Below, in pieces: positions 39,518 to 39,541 of a stretch of 39,541 nt of DNA; positions within the stretch are counted from its first letter, which is position 1, and every line of letters begins with the position of its first letter. The position numbers and the translations under genes are program-made. The notes below the pieces were generated by a model that searched no databases, had not been told where the DNA came from, and saw only the letters and a list, made by a program, of their open reading frames with translations. This stretch comes from a virus. The stretch spans positions 1-39,541 of the IMG/VR virus record IMGVR_UViG_3300020439_000023; one strand, given 5' to 3'.

Positions 39518-39541
39518 TTACACTCCTTAATTTATACATAT

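Noticed and set aside
1-39541. CRISPR array, insertion sequences or inteins
   Set aside because: No direct repeats with regular spacers, no transposase motifs and no intein signatures in nrdA, nrdB or the primase.

Overview
The window is about 39.5 kb of AT-rich DNA from what looks like a marine T4-like myovirus. Every supportable gene lies on the minus strand, so transcription runs from high to low coordinates. Genes are packed with overlaps of a few bases and there is no gene-free stretch above 300 bases. T4-type landmarks are RNase H (7284-8129), ribonucleotide reductase NrdA/NrdB (13754-18145), a gp61-type primase (18145-19140), glutaredoxin, and TATAAATA/CATAAATA late-promoter boxes. No photosystem or cyanobacterial genes are present. 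Low GC together with respiratory genes suggests a heterotrophic marine bacterium such as SAR11 or a relative as host; this is inference.

Layout, in transcription order from the right end. 39517-37759: small early-type genes, including a 5'(3')-deoxyribonucleotidase, behind a sigma70-like promoter and ended by a hairpin/T-run terminator at 37622-37655. 37607-20535: a late, virion-oriented block containing a PAP2 phosphatase fusion, ParB-like, DNA/RNA-ligase-like, sulfotransferase, NMN-adenylyltransferase-like, zeta/P-loop kinase, EF-hand-like, HNH and ATP-grasp proteins, and an Ig-like virion protein. Many of these start with a T4 capsid-targeting-like peptide (MKSFxxYIxE), so several are probably packaged in the head and delivered with the DNA. 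22717-19216: an E..ExxH..E..ExxH diiron protein, an acyl carrier protein and a probable spanin pair. 19140-11785: primase, NrdA, a 2OG-Fe(II) oxygenase, NrdB, cytochrome c, glutaredoxin, a zinc ribbon, a nuclease and an alternative oxidase, ending at a tRNA-Ala(UGC). 11665-6586: small proteins, a metallopeptidase-like protein, a candidate structured RNA, RNase H and an AT-hook protein. 6565-3936: probable structural or assembly genes. 3870-1: two more 2OG oxygenases, a hot-dog thioesterase-like protein and a PD-(D/E)XK nuclease cut by the window edge.

The most notable observations are: (1) a shared capsid-targeting peptide on a set of enzymes; (2) a respiratory pair (alternative oxidase and cytochrome c) inside the nucleotide-synthesis operon; (3) acyl-metabolism candidates (ACP, diiron oxygenase/desaturase-like protein, hot-dog thioesterase-like protein); (4) an early promoter with an invariant GGTACA inside the spacer; (5) at least seven promoters whose predicted start falls on the ATG, suggesting leaderless mRNAs; (6) a 115-nt three-way-junction RNA candidate; (7) a possible +1 frameshift joining two overlapping reading frames.
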